Assembly (NCBI GenBank): GCA_913009915.1
Contig: CAJVYZ010000053.1
Coordinates: 1-9,957, forward strand
Length of the DNA: 9,957 nt
DNA from: an uncultured Gemmatimonadota bacterium
GTDB lineage: Bacteria; Gemmatimonadota; Gemmatimonadetes; Gemmatimonadales; GWC2-71-9
Direction: 5' to 3'
Shown: in pieces, positions 1 through 6,325 of the stretch
How the letters are laid out: every line of letters starts with the position of its first letter
Position numbering within the stretch: position 1 is the stretch's first letter
The notes under the pieces: generated by a model
Database searches by the model: none
What the model was told of the DNA's origin: nothing
What the model saw: the letters and a program-made list of their open reading frames with translations, nothing else
Translations under genes and position numbers: made by a program

Positions 1-804
1 GGGGACGGGGGGGGGTGCGCCACGGCGAAGAGGGGCGGAGAGTGCGGTGGGAGGGTCGTGGAAGAGCCAAGGAATGCGGAAGCGTTGGCGGGCGGGCGGG
101 GCAAGCGCCTGGACGCCGAGTTGGTCGGTGGCGTAGTGGCCGGCGTAGATCACGTTGATGCCCCATTCGTGGGCATCGAAGTACGTGTGATGAGCACCCT
201 CACCGGTAATGAACGTGTCGCATCCGGCCGCGACCGCATCGGCTATCATGCTGCCGGCACCGCCGGTGACAATGCCCGCGCGGCGGCACGCGGCCGGTCC
301 GCCGCCGAGGAGCTTGGTGTTAGTGCACAGTTCTTCGTTCAACCGCGCCACCAGGTCGTCACGCTGCAGCGGCAGCGCGCCCACCACGCCGAGCGGAACG
401 CCTTGGTAATTGCCGAAGGAGCCGTCGACGGCCAATCCGATCCGGTTGGCCAGCTGCACGTTGTTGCCGACCTCGGGATGCAGATCCAACGGCAGATGGG
501 CGGAGTAGAGTGCCAGGTCGTGTGCCACCAGCACCTTGATCCGCCGGTAGCGCCGCCCGGTCAGCGGGACGTTGCCATCCCAGAACAACCCGTGATGTAC
601 CACGAGGAGCCCGTTGCCGGGCAACGACTCGGCCGCGGCGGCGGCGATCGAGGCGTGCGACGCGTCCACCGCCGCCACGACGTGGCCGACCGTGCCGGAG
701 TTTTCGACCTGCAGGCCGTTCAGGGCGTTGGCGTAATCGGGTACCGAGTCGACATCGAGAAACGTGTCGAGGAACTCGGTGATGGCCTCGAGAGATACGG
801 ACAT
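1..804 (-). CDS. Nif3-like dinuclear metal-binding protein (YbgI/SA1388 family), 3' end outside window
   Basis: The frame stays open for 268 codons from an ATG at 804 to the window edge without a stop. Family signatures seen are the N-terminal start MSVSLEAITEFLDTF, an ALNGLQVE segment (residues 27-34), the metal-binding HHGLFW (70-75), the HLPLDLH stretch with Asp107, and AGHYATDQLGVQAL (221-234) with His223. These match the short, two-lobed Nif3 form that lacks a central insert. Nif3 proteins form hexameric toroids binding two metals; their physiological reaction is unsettled, and the name GTP cyclohydrolase I type 2 is often transferred to them. Oddities: the last metal ligand, usually Glu in GHYATE, is Asp227 here. 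After residue 234 the usual helix is replaced by a Pro/Arg-rich run. The ORF also continues beyond the expected end (DPPT, 250-253) into a proline-coding C9 tract. No clear Shine-Dalgarno precedes the ATG, and the preceding short ORF stops 2 bp upstream, so translation is probably coupled. Confidence 0.85.
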   Translation of the reverse strand, partial: MSVSLEAITEFLDTFLDVDSVPDYANALNGLQVENSGTVGHVVAAVDASHASIAAAAAESLPGNGLLVVHHGLFWDGNVPLTGRRYRRIKVLVAHDLALYSAHLPLDLHPEVGNNVQLANRIGLAVDGSFGNYQGVPLGVVGALPLQRDDLVARLNEELCTNTKLLGGGPAACRRAGIVTGGAGSMIADAVAAGCDTFITGEGAHHTYFDAHEWGINVIYAGHYATDQLGVQALAPPARQRFRIPWLFHDPPTALSAPLRRGAPPPVP

Positions 805-806
805 CG

Positions 807-953
807 TCACGGAGTCGCGCACCGCATCCATCCATCGCACCCGGGAGTAATGAGACCGACGCGAACCCCATCATCCGGAGCATGCTCACCGCCACACCCC
901 ACTACCATCAGCAGCGCTACAGTGACGCGACAGTATAGCGACAGTACCTTCAT
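807..953 (-). pseudogene. Lipoprotein stub, probable truncated 5' end of a BMP/PnrA-type substrate-binding lipoprotein
   Basis: From the ATG at 953 the 48-residue product begins MKVLSLYC, has a hydrophobic core, and reaches a lipobox VVG-Cys20, so it has a convincing signal-peptidase II site. The mature part is only 29 residues: GGEHAPDDGVRVGLITPG and then an unrelated-looking tail ending WMRCATP at a TGA two bases before the Nif3 start. VRVGLITPG resembles the first beta strand of BMP-family (basic membrane protein/PnrA) substrate-binding lipoproteins, which then continue for roughly 300 residues. None of that body is present. I read this as a gene that lost most of its body by deletion, or by an assembly join. 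An intact tiny lipopeptide is the alternative. The in-frame ATG at 1025 would add residues ahead of a clear signal peptide and is less likely. Confidence 0.45.
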
Positions 954-1017
954 GGCAGAGTTAGAGCCCGTTCCCACGGGTCGCAAGGCGAATTGGGGTG
1001 GACCTGCTAAGTCGTTG

Positions 1018-1060
1018 TTTTCCACAGAATTGGCAGTTTTTCAACCGGCATTGTGGAAAC
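1018..1060 (-). other. Nested inverted repeat with two DnaA-box-like arms
   Basis: The arms TTTCCACA (1019-1026) and TGTGGAAA (1052-1059) are perfect 8-bp inverted repeats separated by 25 bp. On the minus strand the interior holds a second small hairpin, CGGTT-GAAA-AACTG, with a GNRA-type loop. The left arm extended to TTTTCCACA fits the DnaA-box consensus TTWTNCACA; the right arm misses it by one base. The element lies between the bactofilin stop and the lipoprotein stub. It could be a transcript-end structure (although no U tract follows) or a DnaA-binding pair. Its function is not known. Confidence 0.35.
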
Positions 1061-1063
1061 GGT

Positions 1064-1504
1064 CTAGTTTTGCGACCCGGGACTGGAACCGGTCTGCTGC
1101 GGGTAGCTAACCTTCCCTCCGTCCATCTTGACGGTCCCGGTGATCCTGCCGCCTTCGAGCACCACGATGCGTTTGGTCACGATGTCGCCGGTGATCAGGG
1201 CCGTGGCCTGGATCTCGACCCGTTCCTCGGCAGTGACCACCCCCTTCACCTCACCTCCGATGATGGCTTCCTTGGTGTGGATGTCGCCGGTGATCATGGC
1301 ACCCTGGCTGACCAGGACCTGGGTAGCGGCCCTGATGGTGCCGTCGACCTTGCCTTCGATCTTCACCACACCGTCCGTTTCCAGGTCGCCGATGACCTTG
1401 AGGTCACTGGCAATCATCGACAGGCTGGGCTGCTGGGTGCCCCGGCGCTTGGGCGGCTCCGACGCGGGCTTCGCGGGTTGGTCCTTATCGGAAAAAATAG
1501 CCAT
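1064..1504 (-). CDS. Bactofilin (DUF583 polymer-forming cytoskeletal protein)
   Basis: A 146-residue protein with a polar, Pro/Lys-rich N-terminal tail (residues 1-28), then a beta-helical core of about 100 residues (30-128), and a short disordered C-terminus. The core shows the repeated hydrophobic-Gly pattern of bactofilins: IEGKVDGTI, MITGDIH, IIGGEVKG, LITGDIV, RITGTVKM. Bactofilins self-assemble without nucleotide into membrane-associated filaments that position wall enzymes and, in Myxococcus xanthus (BacNOP), scaffold the ParABS system. The ATG at 1504 directly follows the TAA of the M23 peptidase gene, with GGAGGG about 10 bases upstream as ribosome-binding site. This makes it the last gene of the parA-parB-M23-bactofilin unit. 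Pairing with an M23 peptidase also recalls Helicobacter CcmA with Csd1. Confidence 0.93.
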   Translation of the reverse strand: MAIFSDKDQPAKPASEPPKRRGTQQPSLSMIASDLKVIGDLETDGVVKIEGKVDGTIRAATQVLVSQGAMITGDIHTKEAIIGGEVKGVVTAEERVEIQATALITGDIVTKRIVVLEGGRITGTVKMDGGKVSYPQQTGSSPGSQN

Positions 1505-2302
1505 TTATTGAGTACCCTCCGACACGTAATCGAGTGGATCCTGGAAGCGGCCTTCCACGCGGATTTCGAAATGCAAGTGCGGCGCGCTCGATCGCCCACT
1601 GTTTCCCGACAGTCCGATCACTTGGCCTGCTGGAACATAACCTCCCGGCACCGCGGTAATCCGTGAGAGATGACCATACATCGACTCCAATCCGTCCGGG
1701 TGTGCCAAGCGGACAAAATTCCCGTATTCGTCGTCCTTGCCGGCGTCGATCACCCGGCCACCCCCCGCTGCCCGCACCACGCTTCCGATGGGTACCGCCA
1801 CGTCAATTCCTATGTGAGCCTCGCGGCGGGATCCTGTTCCCACCTGGCCCCGGGTGATGTAGCCGTCCACGTCCAACGGCCAGTGTGACGGCACCGAGGG
1901 CTGGGGTTCGAATGTGTTTGGTAGACCCGGGAGCCGGCCAACCACCGCCGGTGCTATCGGGAGCGGAGTGGCGAATGCGCCGCTATTGATCACGATGTCA
2001 GCGCCCAGCATCTCGCGGAGTTGGTCGTAGCGGGCCTCAGTATGGTCGAGCGCCTGGGCCAGTTCACGAACCTTGGCGTTGTCGGACTCGAGGCGGACGA
2101 TGTTGCGCTTGAGCCCTGGTACCCTGGCGGCCACCCCGGCGATCGGGACATAGAGGACGATCAACGCCGCGATCCCGAGAACGAACAGACCGCTTCCCAC
2201 CATGATCAGTGTCAGAGCCCAGCCGGGGAGGTACATGCTCCGGGACTCGAGCACTCCGTCCCGGTGCCACACCACCGTCGCACCTCTCGGCTTGCCACTC
2301 AT
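1505..2302 (-). CDS. Membrane-anchored M23 (LytM-type) metallopeptidase
   Basis: A 265-residue protein with a short N-terminal cytoplasmic stretch, one transmembrane helix (about 28-52), a coiled-coil-like segment (about 62-98), a Pro-rich linker (110-140) and a C-terminal LytM/M23 domain (about 145-258). The catalytic set is complete: zinc ligands in HIGID (His163, Asp167) and HLH (His244), plus His211 in MYGHLS and His242. This predicts an active zinc endopeptidase that cuts peptidoglycan cross-links in the periplasm, unlike degenerate EnvC/NlpD-type activators. Its start overlaps the parB stop by ATGA and its stop abuts the bactofilin ATG, so all three are probably translated from one mRNA. 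The cytosolic bactofilin could position this enzyme through the N-terminal tail and membrane helix (inference). No substrate bond can be assigned from sequence alone. Confidence 0.93.
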   Translation of the reverse strand: MSGKPRGATVVWHRDGVLESRSMYLPGWALTLIMVGSGLFVLGIAALIVLYVPIAGVAARVPGLKRNIVRLESDNAKVRELAQALDHTEARYDQLREMLGADIVINSGAFATPLPIAPAVVGRLPGLPNTFEPQPSVPSHWPLDVDGYITRGQVGTGSRREAHIGIDVAVPIGSVVRAAGGGRVIDAGKDDEYGNFVRLAHPDGLESMYGHLSRITAVPGGYVPAGQVIGLSGNSGRSSAPHLHFEIRVEGRFQDPLDYVSEGTQ

Positions 2303-3177
2303 CCCTGGTACGGTTCGCCGAGGATCAGTTCGAGAATGCGCGCCAAGTCGTCATTGGAGTAGTAGCTGACCGTGAGCAGGCCGCGGCCGCGGCGCTTGGC
2401 CGTCAACCGCACGTCGGTGCCGAGGTGTGCTCGCAGCACCTCTTCGATGCGCCGTGCTTCGACAGTGGCGGCCTGTGGTCCGCCGCTCTTGCCTCCGGTT
2501 CGCCGCGGGGTCCGCGTTCCACGACTGACCTGGTTTTCGATGTCGCGCACCGACCAGCCGTGCTCGACCGCGCGCCGCGCCATGGTCTTCATGGCGCCCG
2601 GACCCGACAGGCCCAGGAGCGCTCGCCCGTGCCCGGCGCTGAGCGCGCCCTGTTGCACCAAGTGCTGCACTTCGGTCGGGAGCTTGAGGAGGCGGAGCGT
2701 GTTGGCCACAGTCGACCGGTCGCGGCCCACCAGCCGAGCCACGTCGGTGGCCGACACGGCGAACTCGGTCATCAACCGGTGGTACCCCACGGCCTCGTCG
2801 ATGGGATTGAGATCATCGCGCTGGAGGTTTTCAACCAGCGCCATGGTGAGGAGCATTTGATCGTCCGCCACCCGTACGATGGCCGAGACGGTGGACCAAC
2901 CGAGGAGTTGTATGGCACGCCAGCGCCGTTCACCGGCAATGAGCTGATACCCGTGATCGTGTTCCCGTACCACGATGGGCTGCAACAACCCGGACGTGCT
3001 GATCGACGACGCCAGTTCCGTCAACGCGGTCTCGTCGAACTCGCGCCGTGGTTGGTACGGGTTCGGGCGCAGCTGATCGACCGGGACCTCACGCAACAGA
3101 CCAGCGTTTTCTGCCTCGTCGCGTGTCATCGGTCCCAGCAACGCTTCCAGACCGCGACCCAGCCGTCGCTCACTCAT
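2299..3177 (-). CDS. parB: Chromosome-partitioning protein ParB (Spo0J-type CTPase)
   Basis: A 292-residue protein with all ParB landmarks: the N-terminal ParA-activating GLGRGLEALL (6-14), NPYQPRR (39-45), the CTP-binding box GERRWRA (82-88), ENLQRDDLNPIDEA (116-129), a helix-turn-helix recognising parS (about 141-166, SATDVARLVGRDRSTVANTL), and a C-terminal dimerisation region after a basic linker (218-235). ParB binds parS, closes as a CTP-loaded sliding clamp, spreads along DNA, and stimulates ParA ATPase to move origins apart. Length and motif order are those of chromosomal ParB. The ATG overlaps the parA stop by ATGA. Two perfect parS sites lie within 300 bp upstream of parA, so the cognate target is in the same window. 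Confidence 0.97.
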   Translation of the reverse strand: MSERRLGRGLEALLGPMTRDEAENAGLLREVPVDQLRPNPYQPRREFDETALTELASSISTSGLLQPIVVREHDHGYQLIAGERRWRAIQLLGWSTVSAIVRVADDQMLLTMALVENLQRDDLNPIDEAVGYHRLMTEFAVSATDVARLVGRDRSTVANTLRLLKLPTEVQHLVQQGALSAGHGRALLGLSGPGAMKTMARRAVEHGWSVRDIENQVSRGTRTPRRTGGKSGGPQAATVEARRIEEVLRAHLGTDVRLTAKRRGRGLLTVSYYSNDDLARILELILGEPYQG

Positions 3178-3983
3178 GGCGTCACCTCGGGGATACGGGC
3201 ACGTGATTTTTCGCTGCGTTCCTCTCGCCGGATGAATTCCTGGGCCAGGGTCATGTAACTCCTGGCACCGACCGACGCAACGTCATACAACAAGATCGGC
3301 TTGCCGAAACTGGGCGCTTCCGCCAGCCGCACGTTCCGCGGGATCATCGTGTCGAACACCTTCGGTCCGAAGTATTCCTTGGCGTCCTCGGCGACTTGCC
3401 GACTGAGGTTGAGTCGCGAGTCGAACATCGTGAGCAGCACACCGTCTATGGCCAGTGTCGCGTTGAAGTTCTGTTGCACTACCCGAATGGTGTTGAGGAG
3501 TTGGGCGATACCCTCGAGGGCGTAGTACTCGCATTGAATGGGAATCAACACGGCGTCCGAGGCGGCCAACACGTTGAGGGTGATCAACCCGAGCGACGGC
3601 GGACAATCGATCAATACGAAATCGTAGGCGTCCACCTGACCGGTGAGTGCCTGGCGCAACATCGTCTCGCGCTTGGGGCGGTCCACCAATTCGACCTCGG
3701 CGCCCACCAGATCCTGCGTGGCGGGAACCACATCGAGACACGGCAGCGATCCGTGTTGCACGATGACGTCGCGCAATGGCCGGCGACCGATGATGCTGTC
3801 GTACAACGAGCCCGACAACTGATCCCGGTCTAGGCCCACCCCGCTGGTGGCGTTCCCCTGTGGGTCGGCGTCGATCAGCAGGGTTCCCCGTTCCGCCGTG
3901 GCCAGCGATGCGGCCAGGTTGACGGCCGTCGTGGTCTTACCGACTCCGCCCTTCTGGTTAACGATTGCGATTACTCGTCCCAT
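3174..3983 (-). CDS. parA: Chromosome-partitioning ATPase ParA (Soj-type)
   Basis: A 269-residue protein of the short chromosomal ParA/Soj class, without an N-terminal DNA-binding extension. Visible motifs are the deviant Walker A KGGVGKTT (11-18, signature Lys11 and Lys16), DADPQGN (38-44) for Walker A', and DCPPSLG (126-132) for Walker B. The conserved PIQCEYYALEG and IPRNVRLAEAPS segments follow. ATP-bound dimers coat the nucleoid and are displaced by ParB-parS, moving the replicated origins. The C-terminal tail after residue 252 is charged and variable. The ATG at 3983 is the first sensible start: Walker A follows within ten codons. A purine-rich GAGG/GGGCGG stretch lies upstream. It is the first gene of the four-gene unit, and a candidate promoter lies at 4069-4096. 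Confidence 0.97.
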   Translation of the reverse strand: MGRVIAIVNQKGGVGKTTTAVNLAASLATAERGTLLIDADPQGNATSGVGLDRDQLSGSLYDSIIGRRPLRDVIVQHGSLPCLDVVPATQDLVGAEVELVDRPKRETMLRQALTGQVDAYDFVLIDCPPSLGLITLNVLAASDAVLIPIQCEYYALEGIAQLLNTIRVVQQNFNATLAIDGVLLTMFDSRLNLSRQVAEDAKEYFGPKVFDTMIPRNVRLAEAPSFGKPILLYDVASVGARSYMTLAQEFIRREERSEKSRARIPEVTP

Positions 3984-4038
3984 ATACCGCCCAACCTCAA
4001 TAACAACAATAAATTACACGTTAATAACCGGCGACATG

Positions 4039-4066
4039 ACTCCCCTTGCTTCCAACCTGGGGGAGT
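4039..4066 (-). promoter_or_regulatory. Perfect 7-bp inverted repeat in the parA 5' leader
   Basis: ACTCCCC (4039-4045) and GGGGAGT (4060-4066) are perfect inverted repeats with a 14-bp spacer. They lie immediately downstream of the candidate parA -10 box, about where transcription would begin. This could be an operator for autoregulation or a 5' hairpin on the mRNA; sequence alone does not decide. The remaining DNA to parA (3984-4030) is AT-rich compared with the rest of the window and holds no ORF. Confidence 0.4.
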
Positions 4067-4068
4067 GA

Positions 4069-4096
4069 AATATACCGACCGACATAGGATGTGCAA
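4069..4096 (-). promoter_or_regulatory. Candidate sigma70-like promoter for the parA operon
   Basis: On the minus strand TTGCAC (4096-4091) is followed after 16 bp by TATATT (4074-4069), a 5/6 match to the -10 consensus. The -35 match is only partial. The predicted start would be near 4062, giving an 80-base leader to parA. It is the best promoter-like pair between mnmG and parA and lies just downstream of the parS/heptamer repeats. Confidence 0.4.
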
Positions 4097-4169
4097 ATTG
4101 CTGTCAGCTGTCAGGGGTCGGTTATCGGAAGGCTGATAGCTGATAGCTGATAGCTGAGGGCCGCGTGGC

Positions 4170-4185
4170 TGTTTCACGTGAAACA
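4170..4185. promoter_or_regulatory. parS: parS centromere site 1
   Basis: TGTTTCACGTGAAACA is a perfect 16-bp palindrome identical to the canonical chromosomal parS consensus bound by Spo0J/ParB proteins. It lies 186 bp upstream of parA, and ParB is encoded in the same operon. Confidence 0.95.
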
Positions 4186-4248
4186 GACCGGCAGATGCCA
4201 GCTGTCGAAAATCGGTTATCGGGAGGCTGACAGCTGATAGCTGATAGC

Positions 4249-4264
4249 TGTTTCACGTGAAACA
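4249..4264. promoter_or_regulatory. parS: parS centromere site 2
   Basis: A second, identical TGTTTCACGTGAAACA palindrome, 79 bp from the first (same base to same base) and 10 bp beyond the end of the mnmG stop codon. Both sites share the flanking bases GCTG on the left and GACCGGCAGAT on the right, which shows they belong to a duplicated unit. Confidence 0.95.
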
Positions 4265-4274
4265 GACCGGCAGA

Positions 4275-6137
4275 TCAGTTGCGTCCCTTGGCTCTGACGA
4301 TCTCGAACATCAGGTTCTGCAGGTCGCTGGGGGACACTCCGGGGATGCGGCCGGCGTGGCCCAATGTCGGCGGCCTCACCAGCGCCAGTTTCTCGCGGGC
4401 CTCGAAGGAAACGCCCTGTAACCCGTCATACTCGATGTTCGCCGGGAGCCGCAATTGGTCCATAGAAGCGAGCCGCTTGGCGGACTGTCGTTCCCGTTCG
4501 AGATAGCCGCCGTAGCGCAACTCGATCGCGGCCCACTCCGCGGGTTCGGCATCGACCGGTTGTCCCGCCCCGATCAACAGTTGTTCCAGCGAGACTCCAG
4601 GGCGCCGGGCCAGCTCGGATATGCGTACACCTTGCTCGACCGGCGTCGAACCGGCCACGGCCAGCACTTCGTTGGCCGCCTCACGGGAAATGGTGGTCTC
4701 TCTGGCCAGATCGAGAACGGTATCCTCACGCCGCAACCGATCTTCCGCCTGCCGGCACTCGGCGTCCGTCAGCAGCCCGCGTGACTGGGCCAGCGGAAAC
4801 AACCTCCTGAGGGCGTTGTCCTGCCGAAGCAGGAGGCGGAATTCTGCCCGGCTGGTAAACAGACGATACGGTTCGTCCACACCGCGCTGCACCAGATCGT
4901 CCACCAGCACACCGGTCATCGCCTGGTCGCGCCGGAGGATCAGGGGCTCCACATCCTTGACCTTGGCGGCGGCATTGATGCCGGCCACCACGCCCTGGCC
5001 GGCAGCCTCCTCATAGCCGGTCGTTCCGTTGATCTGGCCGGCGAAGAACAACCCCGGACACTGCTTCACCTCCAGCGTCGGGGCCAGCTGAGTCGGGGGA
5101 AAGTAGTCGTACTCGATGGCGTAGCCCGGACGGGTCATCCGCACCTGCTCCAAGCCCGGCACGGCCCGCAGGAAGGCCAACTGGACCTCCGGCGGCAGCG
5201 AGGTCGACAGCCCGTTGACGTACATCTCGCTGGTGTCCAGTCCCTCGGGCTCGAGAAAAACCTGGTGCCGCTCCGCCTGGGGGAACTTGACGATCTTATC
5301 CTCGATCGAGGGGCAATAGCGCGGTCCCCGGCCGGATATCGCCCCACCGTACAACGCCGACTGGGCCAAGTGACGGCCGATGATGTCCTTCACGGCCGCG
5401 CCAGCCCAGGTGATGTAGCACGGCAACTGCGCCGGGTGGCCCTCCCGCTCATGGAACGAGAACCAGAACTCCCCGCTGTCCCCAGGCTGCCGCTCGATCC
5501 CTGAAAAATCCACCGTACGGCCGTCGATGCGTGGCGGGGTTCCCGTCTTGAAGCGTTCTATTGTAAGTCCATGCTGTTCAAGCATTTGTGCAAGTTCTAT
5601 CGCCGGACTATCACCCGCGCGGCCCGCAGGAATCTGGGTGCTCAGCCCCAGGTGAATGCGCCCTCGCAGAAACGTCCCCGCTGTCAACACCACGGTGGCG
5701 GCATCGAACCGTCGTCCGTCCATCGTGGTCACTCCGGTGACCCGAGATCCGTGGAACCTGAGCCCGGCAACGGTCCCCTGGCACAACTCCAAGGCGCTTT
5801 GCCGCTCGAGCAGCCACCTGACAGCCCGCCGGTACAACCCGCGATCGCACTGGGCCCGCGGCGACCACACGGCCGGGCCCTTGGATCGGTTCAGCATGCG
5901 GAACTGGATGCGCGCCCTGTCGGTGGCCCGGCCCATCACCCCACCCATGGCGTCGACCTCCCGCACCACGGTCCCCTTGGCTATTCCGCCGATGGCCGGG
6001 TTGCACGACATCTGGCCGATGGTTTCCAGGTTCTGCGTCAGCAGCAGCGTGCGCACGCCGCTCCGGGCGGCCATGGTAGCCGCTTCCGTTCCGGCGTGCC
6101 CCCCACCGATGACGATGACGTCGAATCGTTCGGTCAT
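4275..6137 (-). CDS. mnmG: tRNA uridine-5-carboxymethylaminomethyl(34) synthesis enzyme MnmG (GidA)
   Basis: A 620-residue protein, the usual MnmG size. It starts MTERFDVIVIGGGHAGTEAA with the dinucleotide-binding GGGHAG (11-16). CNPAIGGIAKG holds Cys45, and RGPRYCPSIEDKI (270-282) holds Cys275; these correspond to the two conserved functional cysteines of E. coli MnmG (Cys47 and Cys277). GYEEAAGQG of the FAD domain and a C-terminal helical MnmE-binding region follow. With MnmE it installs cmnm5 on wobble U34 of tRNAs, using FAD, methylene-THF and glycine. A longer in-frame ORF reaches back to 6287, but its extra 50 codons translate the heptamer repeat region and lack family similarity, so 6137 is chosen. 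No strong Shine-Dalgarno is visible. The usual partner rsmG (gidB) does not follow; parS and parA do. Confidence 0.97.
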   Translation of the reverse strand: MTERFDVIVIGGGHAGTEAATMAARSGVRTLLLTQNLETIGQMSCNPAIGGIAKGTVVREVDAMGGVMGRATDRARIQFRMLNRSKGPAVWSPRAQCDRGLYRRAVRWLLERQSALELCQGTVAGLRFHGSRVTGVTTMDGRRFDAATVVLTAGTFLRGRIHLGLSTQIPAGRAGDSPAIELAQMLEQHGLTIERFKTGTPPRIDGRTVDFSGIERQPGDSGEFWFSFHEREGHPAQLPCYITWAGAAVKDIIGRHLAQSALYGGAISGRGPRYCPSIEDKIVKFPQAERHQVFLEPEGLDTSEMYVNGLSTSLPPEVQLAFLRAVPGLEQVRMTRPGYAIEYDYFPPTQLAPTLEVKQCPGLFFAGQINGTTGYEEAAGQGVVAGINAAAKVKDVEPLILRRDQAMTGVLVDDLVQRGVDEPYRLFTSRAEFRLLLRQDNALRRLFPLAQSRGLLTDAECRQAEDRLRREDTVLDLARETTISREAANEVLAVAGSTPVEQGVRISELARRPGVSLEQLLIGAGQPVDAEPAEWAAIELRYGGYLERERQSAKRLASMDQLRLPANIEYDGLQGVSFEAREKLALVRPPTLGHAGRIPGVSPSDLQNLMFEIVRAKGRN

Positions 6138-6182
6138 GATCGGAGAATCTACCGAGATGGCAGGCGGGAAGGGAGTGAGCCC

Positions 6183-6325
6183 TAGGGGCGTAGGGCGTTG
6201 GGCGTGGGGCAACGGACCCAGGGAGAGACTTCCGTGCTTGTGGTGGCACGGCGCCGGCGCGCCCTTCGGCAAGCGCCCCGTCTTCAATCCACGCCCCCAC
6301 GTCCTACGCCCTACGCCCTACGCCC
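6183..6325. repeat. Inverted arrays of the heptamer TACGCCC flanking a hairpin-rich spacer
   Basis: The right array has three exact TACGCCC units (6305-6325), preceded by degenerate ones, and ends exactly at the stop codon of the ABC permease. The left array (6183-6211) carries the complement, TAGGGCG-TTGGGCG-TGGGGCA. The two arms can pair over roughly 25 bp with few mismatches. The spacer includes GCGCCGGCGC (6251-6260) and CGTGC...GCACG (6233-6250). The 188-bp gap 6138-6325 contains no gene. It may serve as a bidirectional or permease-side transcription terminator, though no clear U tract follows. Confidence 0.7.

Larger units (their letters stand above)
4100..4275. repeat. Two direct repeats, each combining GCTGATA heptamers with a parS site
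   Basis: Copy A spans about 4105-4196 and copy B 4199-4275. Each starts CAGCTGTC, passes through a shared TCGGTTATCGG block, then a heptamer run, then the parS palindrome and the shared tail ACCGGCAGAT. Copy A has (GCTGATA)3GCTGA at 4132-4157 plus about 15 extra bases before parS. Copy B has GCTGACA(GCTGATA)2 at 4226-4246 running directly into parS. Two further GCTGTCA heptamers sit at 4100-4113. Copy B ends inside the mnmG stop codon. Duplication of one unit, followed by divergence, explains both parS sites. Confidence 0.85.

Noticed and set aside
58..1110. 350-codon plus-strand ORF
   Set aside because: It is antisense to the Nif3 frame, which has clear family motifs; the product has no recognisable domain and is a by-product of GC-rich codon use.
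2209..3258. 349-codon plus-strand ORF
   Set aside because: Mirror of parB and part of the M23 gene, both of which are secure on the minus strand; no domain seen.
3971..4177. 68-codon minus-strand ORF upstream of parA
   Set aside because: It reads through the heptamer and parS repeats and overlaps the parA start in another frame; the product is low-complexity.
4100..4275. CRISPR array
   Set aside because: Direct repeats are present, but only two long copies with no spacers and no cas genes; they are parS-bearing repeats.
6138..6287. 50-codon N-terminal extension of MnmG
   Set aside because: It translates the heptamer repeat arm, whereas MTERFDVIVIGGG at 6137 is the normal MnmG start.
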